Source: Magnetococcales bacterium
Lineage (GTDB): Bacteria > Pseudomonadota > Magnetococcia > Magnetococcales > DC0425bin3
Assembly: GCA_015229045.1 (NCBI GenBank)
Contig: JADGCJ010000134.1
Coordinates: forward strand, 1-8,831
Direction: 5' to 3'
Length of the DNA stretch: 8,831 nt
Below are positions 1 through 5,907 of the stretch, piece by piece. The notes below the pieces were generated by a model. It had not been told where the DNA came from. It made no database searches and was given only the letters and a program-made list of their open reading frames with translations. The position numbers and the translations under genes are program-made. How positions within the stretch are numbered: position 1 is the stretch's first letter; every line of letters begins with the position of its first letter.

Positions 1-599
1 CGACCTACGCCTTGCTGAGCGGGCAGGGGAGGGTGCAGGATGTGGTGCGGCGCGTGGCCCCGCCTTATCTGGATCTGGTGGTTTCCACCCCGGATTTGAG
101 CGGTGCCGAAGTGGAACTGGTCAATGAACCGCACCGGGAGTTCCGGTTGCGGCAGGCCTTGCGGGAGATCCATGCGGAATATGATTGCATCCTGCTGGAT
201 TGCCCGCCATCCCTGGGTTTGTTGACGTTGAATGCCCTGGTGGCGGCGGATGCGGTGCTGGTCCCGTTGCAGTGCGAATACCATGCCCTGGAAGGGTTGG
301 CGCAGCTCATGCGGACCCTGGAAATTGTCCGGGAACGCCTGAATCCGGATCTGGTGCTGGCCGGGATTGTTTTGACCATGTACGATCCGGAGCTGGGTTT
401 GAGTCGGCAGGTGGCGGCGGAGGTGCGGCAACACTTTGGCGAACGGGTTTTTGGGACGCTGATTCCCCGGGATCGGCGGCTGGCGGAGGCACCTGGATTC
501 GGCAAGCCGGCAATCTGGTACGATGTGCGGACGCCGGGTGCCCGGGCCTACCTGGGATTGGCCTGGGAAATTCTGGAAAGTGGTGGTTTGCGGGTGTGA
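1..599 (+). CDS. parA: ParA/Soj chromosome-partition ATPase, 3' part (5' end outside window)
   Basis: This is the C-terminal two thirds or so of a ParA/Soj/MinD-type P-loop ATPase. ParA dimerises on ATP, binds DNA non-specifically and is stimulated by ParB to move origins apart. The reading frame is open to the first base of the window (first full codon at 3-5), so the Walker A motif lies upstream and is not visible. What is visible fits chromosomal ParA: LDCPPSLG at about 195-218 (the Walker B-region aspartate and the following PPSLG), an EYHALEGLAQL segment, the VLTMYDPELGLSRQV region, and the C-terminal signature RLAEAPGFGKPAIWYD followed by GARAYLGLAWEIL. The stop is TGA at 597-599. The last 69 nt plus 7 nt of spacer are repeated twice more downstream. 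The C-terminus of this first copy matches the family, so it is the functional end. ParB follows on the same strand, probably in one transcript. Confidence 0.95.
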   Translation, partial: TYALLSGQGRVQDVVRRVAPPYLDLVVSTPDLSGAEVELVNEPHREFRLRQALREIHAEYDCILLDCPPSLGLLTLNALVAADAVLVPLQCEYHALEGLAQLMRTLEIVRERLNPDLVLAGIVLTMYDPELGLSRQVAAEVRQHFGERVFGTLIPRDRRLAEAPGFGKPAIWYDVRTPGARAYLGLAWEILESGGLRV

Positions 600-742
600 T
601 GGACGAACGCCGGGTGCCCGGGCCTGCCTGGGATTGGCCCGGGAAACTCTGGAAAGTGGCGATTTGCAGGTGTGATGGACAAATGCCGGGTACCCGGGCC
701 TGCCTGGGATTGGCCTGGATAATCCTGGCAGGTGGCGGTTGG
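531..742 (+). repeat. 76-bp tandem repeat, about three copies, derived from the 3' end of parA
   Basis: Unit 1 (531-606) is the final coding part of parA plus 7 nt. Unit 2 (607-682) differs from it at 7 of 76 positions by my count. Unit 3 (683 to about 742) is close for its first 45 or so bases and then diverges into the parB ribosome-binding site. As 76 is not a multiple of three, each unit lies in a new frame relative to parA. Read from the equivalent base, unit 2 still encodes TPGARACLGLARETLESGD and reaches the same TGA. Unit 3 encodes MPGTRACLGLAWIILAGGG. Units 2 and 3 occupy the whole parA-parB gap and have no visible start signals, so I take them as untranslated tandem duplications. 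Confidence 0.93.
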
Positions 743-748
743 GAGGCG
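741..748 (+). promoter_or_regulatory. Shine-Dalgarno site that sets the parB start
   Basis: GGGAGGCG lies 8 nt before the ATG at 757. It supports that start over the in-frame TTG at 739, which would lie upstream of the site, and over the ATG at 769. It sits at the diverged end of the third 76-bp repeat unit. Confidence 0.7.
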
Positions 749-756
749 CGAAAAGC

Positions 757-1704
757 ATGGCGGAAGGGATGGGTTTGGGACGGGGTCTGGGGGCGTTGCT
801 GGGAGGGGAATCGGTGGCGGAGGTGGGCCGGCGACGGGTGCGCGAGGTGCCTCCGGATCGGATTGAACCCAATCCCCGCCAGCCGCGCCGGCAGATGGAT
901 GCCGGTGCCCTGGAAGATCTGGCCGAATCGATCCGGGCCAATGGCGTGCTGCAACCCCTGCTGGTACGGGTCAAACCCGGCACCAACCCCGCCGAGGAAC
1001 GCTTCGAACTCGTGGCCGGGGAACGCCGCCTGCGGGCATCCCGGCTGGCTGGTCTGGAGCGGGTACCGGTCCTGGTCCATGACCTGGATGATGGACGCTC
1101 CCTGGAGGTGGCCATCCTGGAAAATGTGCAACGCGAGGATTTGAATCCGATTGATACGGCACGGGGTTACCAGCGCCTGGTGGATGAGTTCGGCTACAGC
1201 CATGCCCGGATTGCCGAACGGGTGGGGCGCAGTCGCATGGGAGTCAGCAACACGTTGCGCTTGCTGAAACTTCCGGAAGAAATTCTGGACATGGTGGCCA
1301 CCGGCAAACTCAGCGAGGGACATGCCCGCGCCCTGCTTGGCCTGGAGGACGCCGCCGCCGTCACATCCGTGGCGTCTGCCGTGGCCGAGGCCGGCTTGAG
1401 TGTGCGGGAAACCGAGCGACGGGTGCGGGATTTCATCCCCGAATCCACACTGCCGGAAGAGTCAGAACCAACGCAACCCATTGTCGAAGAAAAGAAAAAA
1501 AACAACAGCAAACGGCGCGATCCCGCAATCGCCTCCCTGGAAAAGAAATTGGCATCGGAGTTGCGTACCAAGGTCACCATTACCCAACTCCGTGGGCGAG
1601 GCAAGATTATCCTGGAATTTGCGTCACTCCAGGATCTCAAGGATTTGGTTCACCGTCTGGTGCAGTCTGATGTGCCCGGGGAAGAGAAAAACAGTCCGGG
1701 ATGA
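757..1704 (+). CDS. parB: ParB chromosome-partition protein (parS-binding CTPase clamp)
   Basis: A 315-aa ParB/Spo0J protein, of normal family length, that loads at parS, spreads as a CTP-dependent clamp and activates ParA. The ATG at 757 gives the typical N-terminus with GLGRGLGALLGG (about residues 6-17), the ParA-contacting segment. The N-terminal CTP-binding domain follows: IEPNPRQPR (36-44), the GERRLRA box (88-94) and ENVQRED (122-128). A helix-turn-helix lies at about 147-170 (YSHARIAERVGRSRMGVSNT). GHARALLGL (188-196) belongs to the central DNA-binding region. After a charged linker containing EEKKKNNSKRR, residues 257-305 resemble the ParB dimerisation domain. All key boxes are intact. 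Despite the repeat-filled spacer, parAB co-transcription is likely because I see no terminator or convincing promoter between the genes. No parS site is visible in the window. Confidence 0.97.
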   Translation: MAEGMGLGRGLGALLGGESVAEVGRRRVREVPPDRIEPNPRQPRRQMDAGALEDLAESIRANGVLQPLLVRVKPGTNPAEERFELVAGERRLRASRLAGLERVPVLVHDLDDGRSLEVAILENVQREDLNPIDTARGYQRLVDEFGYSHARIAERVGRSRMGVSNTLRLLKLPEEILDMVATGKLSEGHARALLGLEDAAAVTSVASAVAEAGLSVRETERRVRDFIPESTLPEESEPTQPIVEEKKKNNSKRRDPAIASLEKKLASELRTKVTITQLRGRGKIILEFASLQDLKDLVHRLVQSDVPGEEKNSPG

Positions 1705-1723
1705 AAATTGTGTGATTTTTTTC

Positions 1724-1752
1724 TTGACGGCTTTTTGGAGTTGGTGTAGAAG
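1724..1752 (+). promoter_or_regulatory. Candidate sigma70 promoter for the porin gene
   Basis: TTGACG at 1724-1729 matches the -35 consensus at 5 of 6 positions. TAGAAG at 1747-1752 matches the -10 at 4 of 6, with the ideal 17-bp spacing. It lies just after parB and would give a leader of about 150 nt before the porin start. The match is by eye only. Confidence 0.5.
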
Positions 1753-1757
1753 GGTAC

Positions 1758-1790
1758 CCACACTGTTGCTGAACTGCAACACGGGTGTGG
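1758..1790 (+). promoter_or_regulatory. Stem-loop in the porin mRNA leader
   Basis: CCACAC (1758-1763) pairs with GTGTGG (1785-1790), enclosing a second stem GTTGC (1765-1769) with GCAAC (1776-1780) and a TGAACT loop. The two stems are separated by a 1-nt/4-nt internal loop. No U-tract follows, so it is not an intrinsic terminator. It would lie near the 5' end of the porin transcript, where it could stabilise the mRNA or serve regulation. The rest of 1705-1908 holds the candidate promoter and the porin ribosome-binding site, and I see nothing else in it. Confidence 0.4.
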
Positions 1791-1908
1791 CAAAACAGCA
1801 AGACCTGGATGGCCCTGGGAAGGGAAAGACAAACAAACAGGATCAGGTCGCGCTGAAAAGATATAGACCACAATAGGTGGATCACTTTTCTGTAAGGAGG
1901 GAGATTTC

Positions 1909-3324
1909 ATGAAAAAGGCTCTTGTACTGGGTGCCGCCGCCATGGCCGCCCTGGCTATCGCACCAAACCCCGCCAGCGCCGGCGAAGTGAAAATGGGCGG
2001 GTACTACATGTTCCGTGCGCAAAATACGGACAAAACCGTCACCAAAGATGCCGCCAATACCGATGACCAGCAATATTGGCAACATCGCCTGCAAATGAAG
2101 TTCGACATGATCGCCAGCCCCAAGACCCATGCCCACATGGTCTTCCGGGCTTTTGATAATTCCCTGGAAGGTGCCGACTCCGGCTTTGTCCCCGCTCCAG
2201 ATCCAGACACAACCGGTATGCCCGCTGCCGGGTCCGCAGGATCCACGATCAGTGGTATCGAACGCTCCCGGTTCGGCACGACAGAAAGATTGTGGGATAT
2301 CCGGCAAGGCTGGTTGGAAACCGAAGCCTGGACCGTCGGCCTGAAAGTCGGCTTCATGCCCATCTCCCTGAACGACCGCATCCTGGTCAACGATGACACC
2401 ACCGGCTTCGCAACCGTGATGCTCTCCAAGTCCTTCGGCGATATCACTGTGGTGGGTGCCGATGTGCGGGTGCGTGAAGGTAACCTGGGTGTCGGTGGCA
2501 ACCCGGCCCTCAATGGTACCCTGAATCCGGGTGTCTCCTCCTACAATACCGCCGTAGGCTCCGATGAAGACGATGAAGACCTGTATGTTCTGTCTCTGCT
2601 CGGCAAAGCCAGCAACATCAACTATCAAGTGACCGGTGCCTACTTCAATGGCGGCAAAGGTGGCTTCATCTCCAACAATATCAACAGAGCCGAAGATTTC
2701 TGGCTGGCCGCAACAGCCGGTGGCGACTTCGCCGGTGTGAATGCAACCGGTACCTTGATCTGGGAAGCAGGTCTGGATGATGGCAGCCCGCTGCTCGGCA
2801 ATGCGACCCAAGTCAGCCAGTTGAAGGGTGGCGGTGGTCTGGGTGCCGTGCGGTTGGATGGCAAAACCGGCTTCGGTGGCTGGGAAGGCTACGGCTTCTA
2901 TTCCAGCAAGAATTTCACCAACATCACCCCGAGAAACCAAGTCTGGTCCGCAACGTGGGATCAAGGTGGACCCGGTGGCGTGAAGTTGATGCGGACCTTC
3001 GCGACATCAACGGGTGTCTCCAACGTGAGCCAAAACATGTGGGGCGTCGGTGCCGGCCTGATCCTGAATGCCCAAGGCTGGAAAATCAACCCCATGCTTG
3101 ACTATGCCGCCGTCGTCAAAGATCAGCCCATGGCGGGTGGCGCTCAGGCTGTCTATGATGATGCCTGGGGTGGCAGCCTGATGCTCAGCACCGAAATCGA
3201 CAAAGGTACCACCCTGCTCCTGGGCGGCACCGCTGTCAAAACCGGCGATGGCCCCGGGAAAACCGCCGCCAGCGCAGCCGATACAATGCATACCGTGCAG
3301 GCGGCTGTCAAAATGGCCTTCTGA
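1909..3324 (+). CDS. Porin-like outer-membrane beta-barrel protein
   Basis: A 471-aa exported protein. The N-terminus is a classical Sec signal: MKK, a hydrophobic Ala/Leu-rich core, then a signal peptidase I site ASA|GE after residue 24. The mature part starts with a likely beta-strand (GEVKMGGYYMFRAQ). It then alternates short hydrophobic/aromatic strands with Gly-, Asn- and Asp-rich stretches typical of porin loops. It ends VQAAVKMAF, a C-terminal phenylalanine as used for BAM-dependent insertion. These are general porin hallmarks and I cannot name the family or substrate. An acidic stretch (SDEDDEDLY, encoded at about 2560-2586) may be a surface loop. AAGGAGGGA (1893-1901) precedes the ATG at good spacing. 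The gene is monocistronic: candidate promoter at 1724 and strong terminator at 3358. A large open frame on the opposite strand is a codon-bias shadow. Confidence 0.85.
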   Translation: MKKALVLGAAAMAALAIAPNPASAGEVKMGGYYMFRAQNTDKTVTKDAANTDDQQYWQHRLQMKFDMIASPKTHAHMVFRAFDNSLEGADSGFVPAPDPDTTGMPAAGSAGSTISGIERSRFGTTERLWDIRQGWLETEAWTVGLKVGFMPISLNDRILVNDDTTGFATVMLSKSFGDITVVGADVRVREGNLGVGGNPALNGTLNPGVSSYNTAVGSDEDDEDLYVLSLLGKASNINYQVTGAYFNGGKGGFISNNINRAEDFWLAATAGGDFAGVNATGTLIWEAGLDDGSPLLGNATQVSQLKGGGGLGAVRLDGKTGFGGWEGYGFYSSKNFTNITPRNQVWSATWDQGGPGGVKLMRTFATSTGVSNVSQNMWGVGAGLILNAQGWKINPMLDYAAVVKDQPMAGGAQAVYDDAWGGSLMLSTEIDKGTTLLLGGTAVKTGDGPGKTAASAADTMHTVQAAVKMAF

Positions 3325-3357
3325 TCACGCTGCAAGCCAAGAAGTTTGAAAGTTGAG

Positions 3358-3389
3358 AAAAAGGGGGGCAGAAATGCCCTCCTTTTTTT
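3358..3389 (+). terminator. Rho-independent terminator of the porin gene
   Basis: GGGGGGCA (3363-3370) pairs with TGCCCTCC (3375-3382) around a GAAA tetraloop with one G-T pair. An A-run before it (3358-3362) pairs with the T-run after it (T at 3383-3389). The stem, stable tetraloop and seven-T tract make a textbook intrinsic terminator. The A/T flanks could make it work in both directions. Confidence 0.95.
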
Positions 3390-3430
3390 GTTTGATGTGG
3401 AATTGAAATGAAAGAATATACCATAATCAC

Positions 3431-3757
3431 ATGACTGCCCAGATTCAGGAATATCTTGATGATGCCGGACGCTCTCCATTTGAAAAATGGTTCACCAGAC
3501 TGGATGGCAAGGCGGCCAACCATGTGACGATTGCCATCTATCGATTGGGACAAGGAAATAATTCTATTTCCAAAAGTATTGGGGATGGTGTCCATGAGCT
3601 TCGTATCCATTATGGACCTGGCCTGCGAGTCTACTATGGATGGGATGGTCAAAACCTGGTGATCCTTCTGGGTGGTGGCACAAAAAAGACTCAATCAACG
3701 GATATCAGGCAGGCAAAATCCCTCTGGGTGAAATACAAGAGAAGGAAAAAGCTGTGA
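3431..3757 (+). CDS. RelE/HigB-superfamily toxin (addiction-module killer protein type)
   Basis: A 108-aa protein of the RelE/ParE fold that resembles the 'putative addiction module killer protein' family, the upstream partner in HI1419/HI1420-type modules. Such toxins are generally thought to act as mRNA interferases on translating ribosomes. The visible family pattern is RSPFEKWFTRL (14-24), then a helix, then GVHELRIHYGPGLRVYY (53-69), LVILLGGGTKKTQ (76-88) and DIRQAKSLWVKYK (91-103). Toxin-first order followed by an HTH antitoxin is typical of HigBA-like pairs. The antitoxin GTG overlaps this stop codon. The ATG at 3431 lacks a good Shine-Dalgarno site. An 8-codon ORF (ATG 3408) ends in TGA overlapping this ATG, so coupled initiation is possible. 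The gene looks intact. Confidence 0.88.
   Translation: MTAQIQEYLDDAGRSPFEKWFTRLDGKAANHVTIAIYRLGQGNNSISKSIGDGVHELRIHYGPGLRVYYGWDGQNLVILLGGGTKKTQSTDIRQAKSLWVKYKRRKKL
3739..3746 (+). promoter_or_regulatory. Ribosome-binding site for the HigA-type antitoxin, inside the toxin gene
   Basis: GAGAAGGA lies 7 nt before the GTG at 3754 but 16 nt before the ATG at 3763. This favours the GTG start and translation coupled to the end of the toxin gene. Confidence 0.55.
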
Positions 3758-4071
3758 CCACGATGCTGACTAGAAATTTTCATGAAACCGTCATCAATCG
3801 GATACGGCAGGATGAATCCTTTCGGAGAGAGGTATTCATTGGCGCTGTGAACCTGCTTTTGGCCGGAGATATCGAGACGGGAAAAGCATCCTTGCGCGAC
3901 TACATCGAGGCAACCATGGGTTTTAATCATGTGGCAGGTGCCCTGGGTAAAAGTACCAAAAGCATTCAGCGGATGTTGAGCGCCCAAAGCAATCCAAGGC
4001 TGGAAAACCTGCTCTTGCTCCTCCAGATGCTCCAGCAACGCGAAGGGGTGGAGTTGAAGGTAATTGGCTGA
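3754..4071 (+). CDS. HigA-like helix-turn-helix antitoxin
   Basis: A 105-aa antitoxin and probable autorepressor paired with the upstream RelE/HigB toxin. The N-terminal part (LTRNFHETVINRIRQDESFRR, about residues 5-25) is followed by AVNLLLAGDIETGKASLRDYI (31-51). An HTH segment then spans about 58-92 (FNHVAGALGKSTKSIQRML and SNPRLENLLLLLQML), which recalls the XRE-like HTH of HigA and HI1420-type antitoxins. In such modules the antitoxin neutralises the toxin and represses the operon. The GTG at 3754 overlaps the toxin TGA by two bases and fits the ribosome-binding site. An ATG at 3763 giving 102 aa is the alternative. A second, internally deleted copy of this gene lies about 2 kb downstream. 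Confidence 0.85.
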   Translation: MTTMLTRNFHETVINRIRQDESFRREVFIGAVNLLLAGDIETGKASLRDYIEATMGFNHVAGALGKSTKSIQRMLSAQSNPRLENLLLLLQMLQQREGVELKVIG

Positions 4072-4085
4072 TGTTCTGTTGTTAT

Positions 4086-4117
4086 TGACCACTGTTTTAG
4101 TGGGTTGATGGTGGTCA
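4086..4117 (+). promoter_or_regulatory. Palindromic operator-like site before the RelB-YafQ operon
   Basis: TGACCAC (4086-4092) is perfectly repeated in inverse as GTGGTCA (4111-4117). A nested pair CCACT (4089-4093) and AGTGG (4099-4103) shares one arm. It lies 18-50 bp upstream of the relB-type start. Ribbon-helix-helix antitoxins bind inverted repeats at this kind of position to repress their own operon. TTGACC (4085-4090) could be a -35 box, but I see no good -10. Binding by this RelB is inference. Confidence 0.5.
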
Positions 4118-4135
4118 TGAAGGGAGGATCAAATC

Positions 4136-4399
4136 ATGTCTGCAAATGTTGTGGTGCGTACCCGGATTGACGAACACATCAAGAAAGAGGCGACTGTCGT
4201 TTTGGCGACCATGGGACTTACCGTGTCGGATGCCTTTCGCATGCTGCTGACGCGCATCGCGCACGAGAAGTCGTTGCCTTTTGCACCCATGGTTCCCAAT
4301 GAGGAAACCATTGAGGCCATGCAGGAAGCTCGTCGGGGTGGCTTGCCTGCGTTTACCACTGTAGAAGGGTTGCTGGCGGATTTGCATGCGGACGATTGA
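4136..4399 (+). CDS. RelB/DinJ-family antitoxin
   Basis: An 87-aa type II antitoxin. Residues 3-48 (ANVVVRTRIDEHIKKEATVV, then MGLTVSDAFRMLLTRIAHEKSLPF) form the RelB/DinJ ribbon-helix-helix dimerisation and DNA-binding domain. The C-terminal part (about 50-87, including ETIEAMQEARRGG) would wrap the toxin. AGGGAGGA (4121-4128) gives a strong ribosome-binding site 7 nt from the ATG. The next gene starts at 4386 inside this one, a 14-nt overlap that couples antitoxin and toxin translation in the antitoxin-first order usual for DinJ-YafQ. The protein should repress the shared promoter, probably through the inverted repeat at 4086-4117. It is unrelated to the HigA-like antitoxin upstream. Confidence 0.93.
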   Translation: MSANVVVRTRIDEHIKKEATVVLATMGLTVSDAFRMLLTRIAHEKSLPFAPMVPNEETIEAMQEARRGGLPAFTTVEGLLADLHADD

Positions 4400-4667
4400 A
4401 CGCACGGGAAAATTCAAGCGCGACTACAAACGCGAGAGCAAAGGCCAATATCAAAGGGTTCTGGAAAGTGATTTTATCGGAGTTTTGATGGCGCTGGCAA
4501 CCGATCAACCTTTGGATGAAAAATATCGTGACCATCCCTTGAGTGGTGAATGGCAGGATTGCCGTGATTGTCACATAAAACCTGATTTGGTATTGATTTA
4601 TCGGAAGCCGGATGAATCGGTATTGCAACTGGTACGGCTTGGATCGCACTGTGAACTTGGCTTGTAA
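4386..4667 (+). CDS. YafQ-family mRNA interferase toxin
   Basis: A 93-aa RelE-superfamily toxin of the YafQ branch, known in E. coli to cut mRNA on the ribosome. The YafQ catalytic pattern is complete: His50 in YRDHPLSG, His63 and Asp67 in DCHIKPD, and His88 in RLGSH. GEWQDCRDCHIKPDLVLIY (54-72) is the family's most conserved block. The N-terminus (ERTGKFKRDYKRESKG) is basic, as usual for RNA binding. Length is normal and nothing is missing, so the toxin is probably active and kept silent by the overlapping RelB/DinJ partner. No terminator follows. The Rpn-family gene starts 25 nt after the stop and may be read through. Confidence 0.94.
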   Translation: MRTIERTGKFKRDYKRESKGQYQRVLESDFIGVLMALATDQPLDEKYRDHPLSGEWQDCRDCHIKPDLVLIYRKPDESVLQLVRLGSHCELGL

Positions 4668-4692
4668 TCGCTGGATGGGACATTGACCCGTC

Positions 4693-5688
4693 ATGAATAC
4701 CCATGATCTTGGCTATACCAGATTTTTTTCGCATTCCCGCATGGTCCAGGATCTCCTGGATGGCTTCATCCAGGAAACCTGGGTCACGGAACTTGATTTT
4801 TCGACCCTTGAAAAAGTCAATCCGGTCTACATAAGCGACGATTTTCGCAAACGGATCAGCGATCTGGTGTGGAAAGTCAAATGGCAGGGTCTGGACCAGT
4901 GGCTCTACATCTATTTGATCCTGGAGCCACAATCCACAGTGGATGCGATCATGGCCCTGCGCACCGACCTGTACACGAAATTGCTCTATCAGGATTTATG
5001 GCAATCCAGACAGATTGCGGTCGGACAAAAATTTCCCCCGGTGGTTCCGATCGTGTTGTACAATGGCAAAAATCGTTGGACGGCTCCCCTGGATATGGCC
5101 GACCTGGTCGGTCTCTATCCGCCCGGTCTGGAAATCTACCGTCCACACATGCGCTACCTGTTGATCGACGAGCATCGTTACCTGGAAGGCGATCTGAAAA
5201 CAATGCAAAATGTGGTTGCGGCCCTGTTCAGACTGGAAAAAAGCCGCACCTTGGAAGATGTTCGACAGGTCGTTCATGAATTGGACTCATGGATGAAAGG
5301 TCCGCAGCTGAAGGAATTGCGGCGGACGTTTGCCCATTGGTTGGGACAGATCTTGTTGCCCAGATTGGCAAAACACAGAATGATTATCCCGCATTCCCTA
5401 CCAGAAATTAACGACTTGCAGGAGTTACATACCATGCTCGCAGAAACCGTGGATGAATGGACCAGAGATTGGGAGCAAAAAGGACTCGAAAAAGGCCGCC
5501 AGGAAGGCCGCCAGGAAGAGAGAATTCATCTCCTGCTTCGCATTCTCCAGCGTCATTTTCCCGAACTGCCTGCCTGGGTCGAACAGAAGGTTCGTGCTGC
5601 CGATCCGGATGTTTTGGATTCATGGATAGATCGGGCCATTGATGCGGGTTCGTTGCAGGATCTCTTCCATGGCGAAATGACCAATTGA
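4693..5688 (+). CDS. Rpn-family PD-(D/E)XK nuclease (transposase_31 type)
   Basis: A 331-aa protein of the Rpn / putative transposase YhgA-like family. E. coli Rpn proteins are DNA endonucleases that promote RecA-independent recombination. The PD-(D/E)XK core fits: Asp57 in KRISDLVWKV, Glu78 and Gln80 in YLILEPQS (usually LLEHQS; the His is Pro here), then RTDLYTKLLYQDLW and PPVVPIVLYNG (115-125). A middle helical region follows (about 165-260). A charged, repetitive linker, QKGLEKGRQEGRQEER (262-277), contains two identical 12-bp DNA units at 5494-5517. Residues 278-323 form a DUF4351-like C-terminal domain (LLRILQRHFPELPAWVEQKV ending SLQDLF), also found in the 126-aa protein downstream. 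The ATG at 4693 has only a weak ribosome-binding site, and coupling to yafQ is possible. The gene looks intact. Confidence 0.87.
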   Translation: MNTHDLGYTRFFSHSRMVQDLLDGFIQETWVTELDFSTLEKVNPVYISDDFRKRISDLVWKVKWQGLDQWLYIYLILEPQSTVDAIMALRTDLYTKLLYQDLWQSRQIAVGQKFPPVVPIVLYNGKNRWTAPLDMADLVGLYPPGLEIYRPHMRYLLIDEHRYLEGDLKTMQNVVAALFRLEKSRTLEDVRQVVHELDSWMKGPQLKELRRTFAHWLGQILLPRLAKHRMIIPHSLPEINDLQELHTMLAETVDEWTRDWEQKGLEKGRQEGRQEERIHLLLRILQRHFPELPAWVEQKVRAADPDVLDSWIDRAIDAGSLQDLFHGEMTN

Positions 5689-5747
5689 GCATGTCAAGGG
5701 TCGCACAGAACTCATTTTCGGTTTTTTTGACCGATGATGCCGTGAGG

Positions 5748-5880
5748 ATGTGTCCGCTTTCCAAGAATTTTCGTGAAATCGTCATCAATCGGATACGGCA
5801 GGATGAATCCTTTCGGAGAGAGGGATGAATGATGCTCCAGCAACGCGAAGGGGTGGAGTTGAAGGTGATTGGCTGATGTT
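5748..5880 (+). pseudogene. Internally deleted second copy of the HigA-like antitoxin gene
   Basis: Bases 5766-5823 match 3775-3832 of the intact antitoxin gene with two mismatches. Bases 5831-5880 match 4026-4075 with one. The 193 bp between (3833-4025) are missing and replaced by 7 bp, which removes the whole HTH region. What remains from ATG 5748 is a 26-codon frame (MCPLSKNFREIV, then INRIRQDESFRREG) that stops at 5826-5828, right after the deletion junction. Bases 5831-5875 keep the old C-terminal codons (MLQQREGVELKVIG) as an untranslated fossil. No toxin copy accompanies it, so this is a remnant of an ectopic duplication. Bases 5689-5747 hold nothing I recognise. Confidence 0.9.
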
Positions 5881-5894
5881 TCTGTCGTCAAAAC

Positions 5895-5899
5895 GGAGG
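5895..5899 (+). promoter_or_regulatory. Shine-Dalgarno site that sets the start of the 126-aa repeat protein
   Basis: GGAGG ends 8 nt before the ATG at 5908. It favours this start over an in-frame TTG at 5869 that overlaps the antitoxin remnant. Confidence 0.65.
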
Positions 5900-5907
5900 C
5901 TGAAGAG

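Noticed and set aside
185..1144. Long + strand open frame across the end of parA, the spacer and the start of parB
   Set aside because: It overlaps two clear genes in another frame, is rich in Trp, Gly and Cys with no domain, and is open because of the GC-rich repeats and codon bias.
1704..1726. Terminator after parB (AAAAT...ATTTT followed by Ts)
   Set aside because: The stem is only five A/T pairs with a TGTGTG loop, too weak to call an intrinsic terminator.
1..1908. parS centromere site near parAB
   Set aside because: I looked for a TGTTTCACGTGAAACA-like palindrome in the window and saw none.
1882..2964. 360-codon open frame antisense to the porin gene
   Set aside because: No recognisable protein and no ribosome-binding site. 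It mirrors the porin codons, which have a signal peptide, strong Shine-Dalgarno site and terminator on the + strand.
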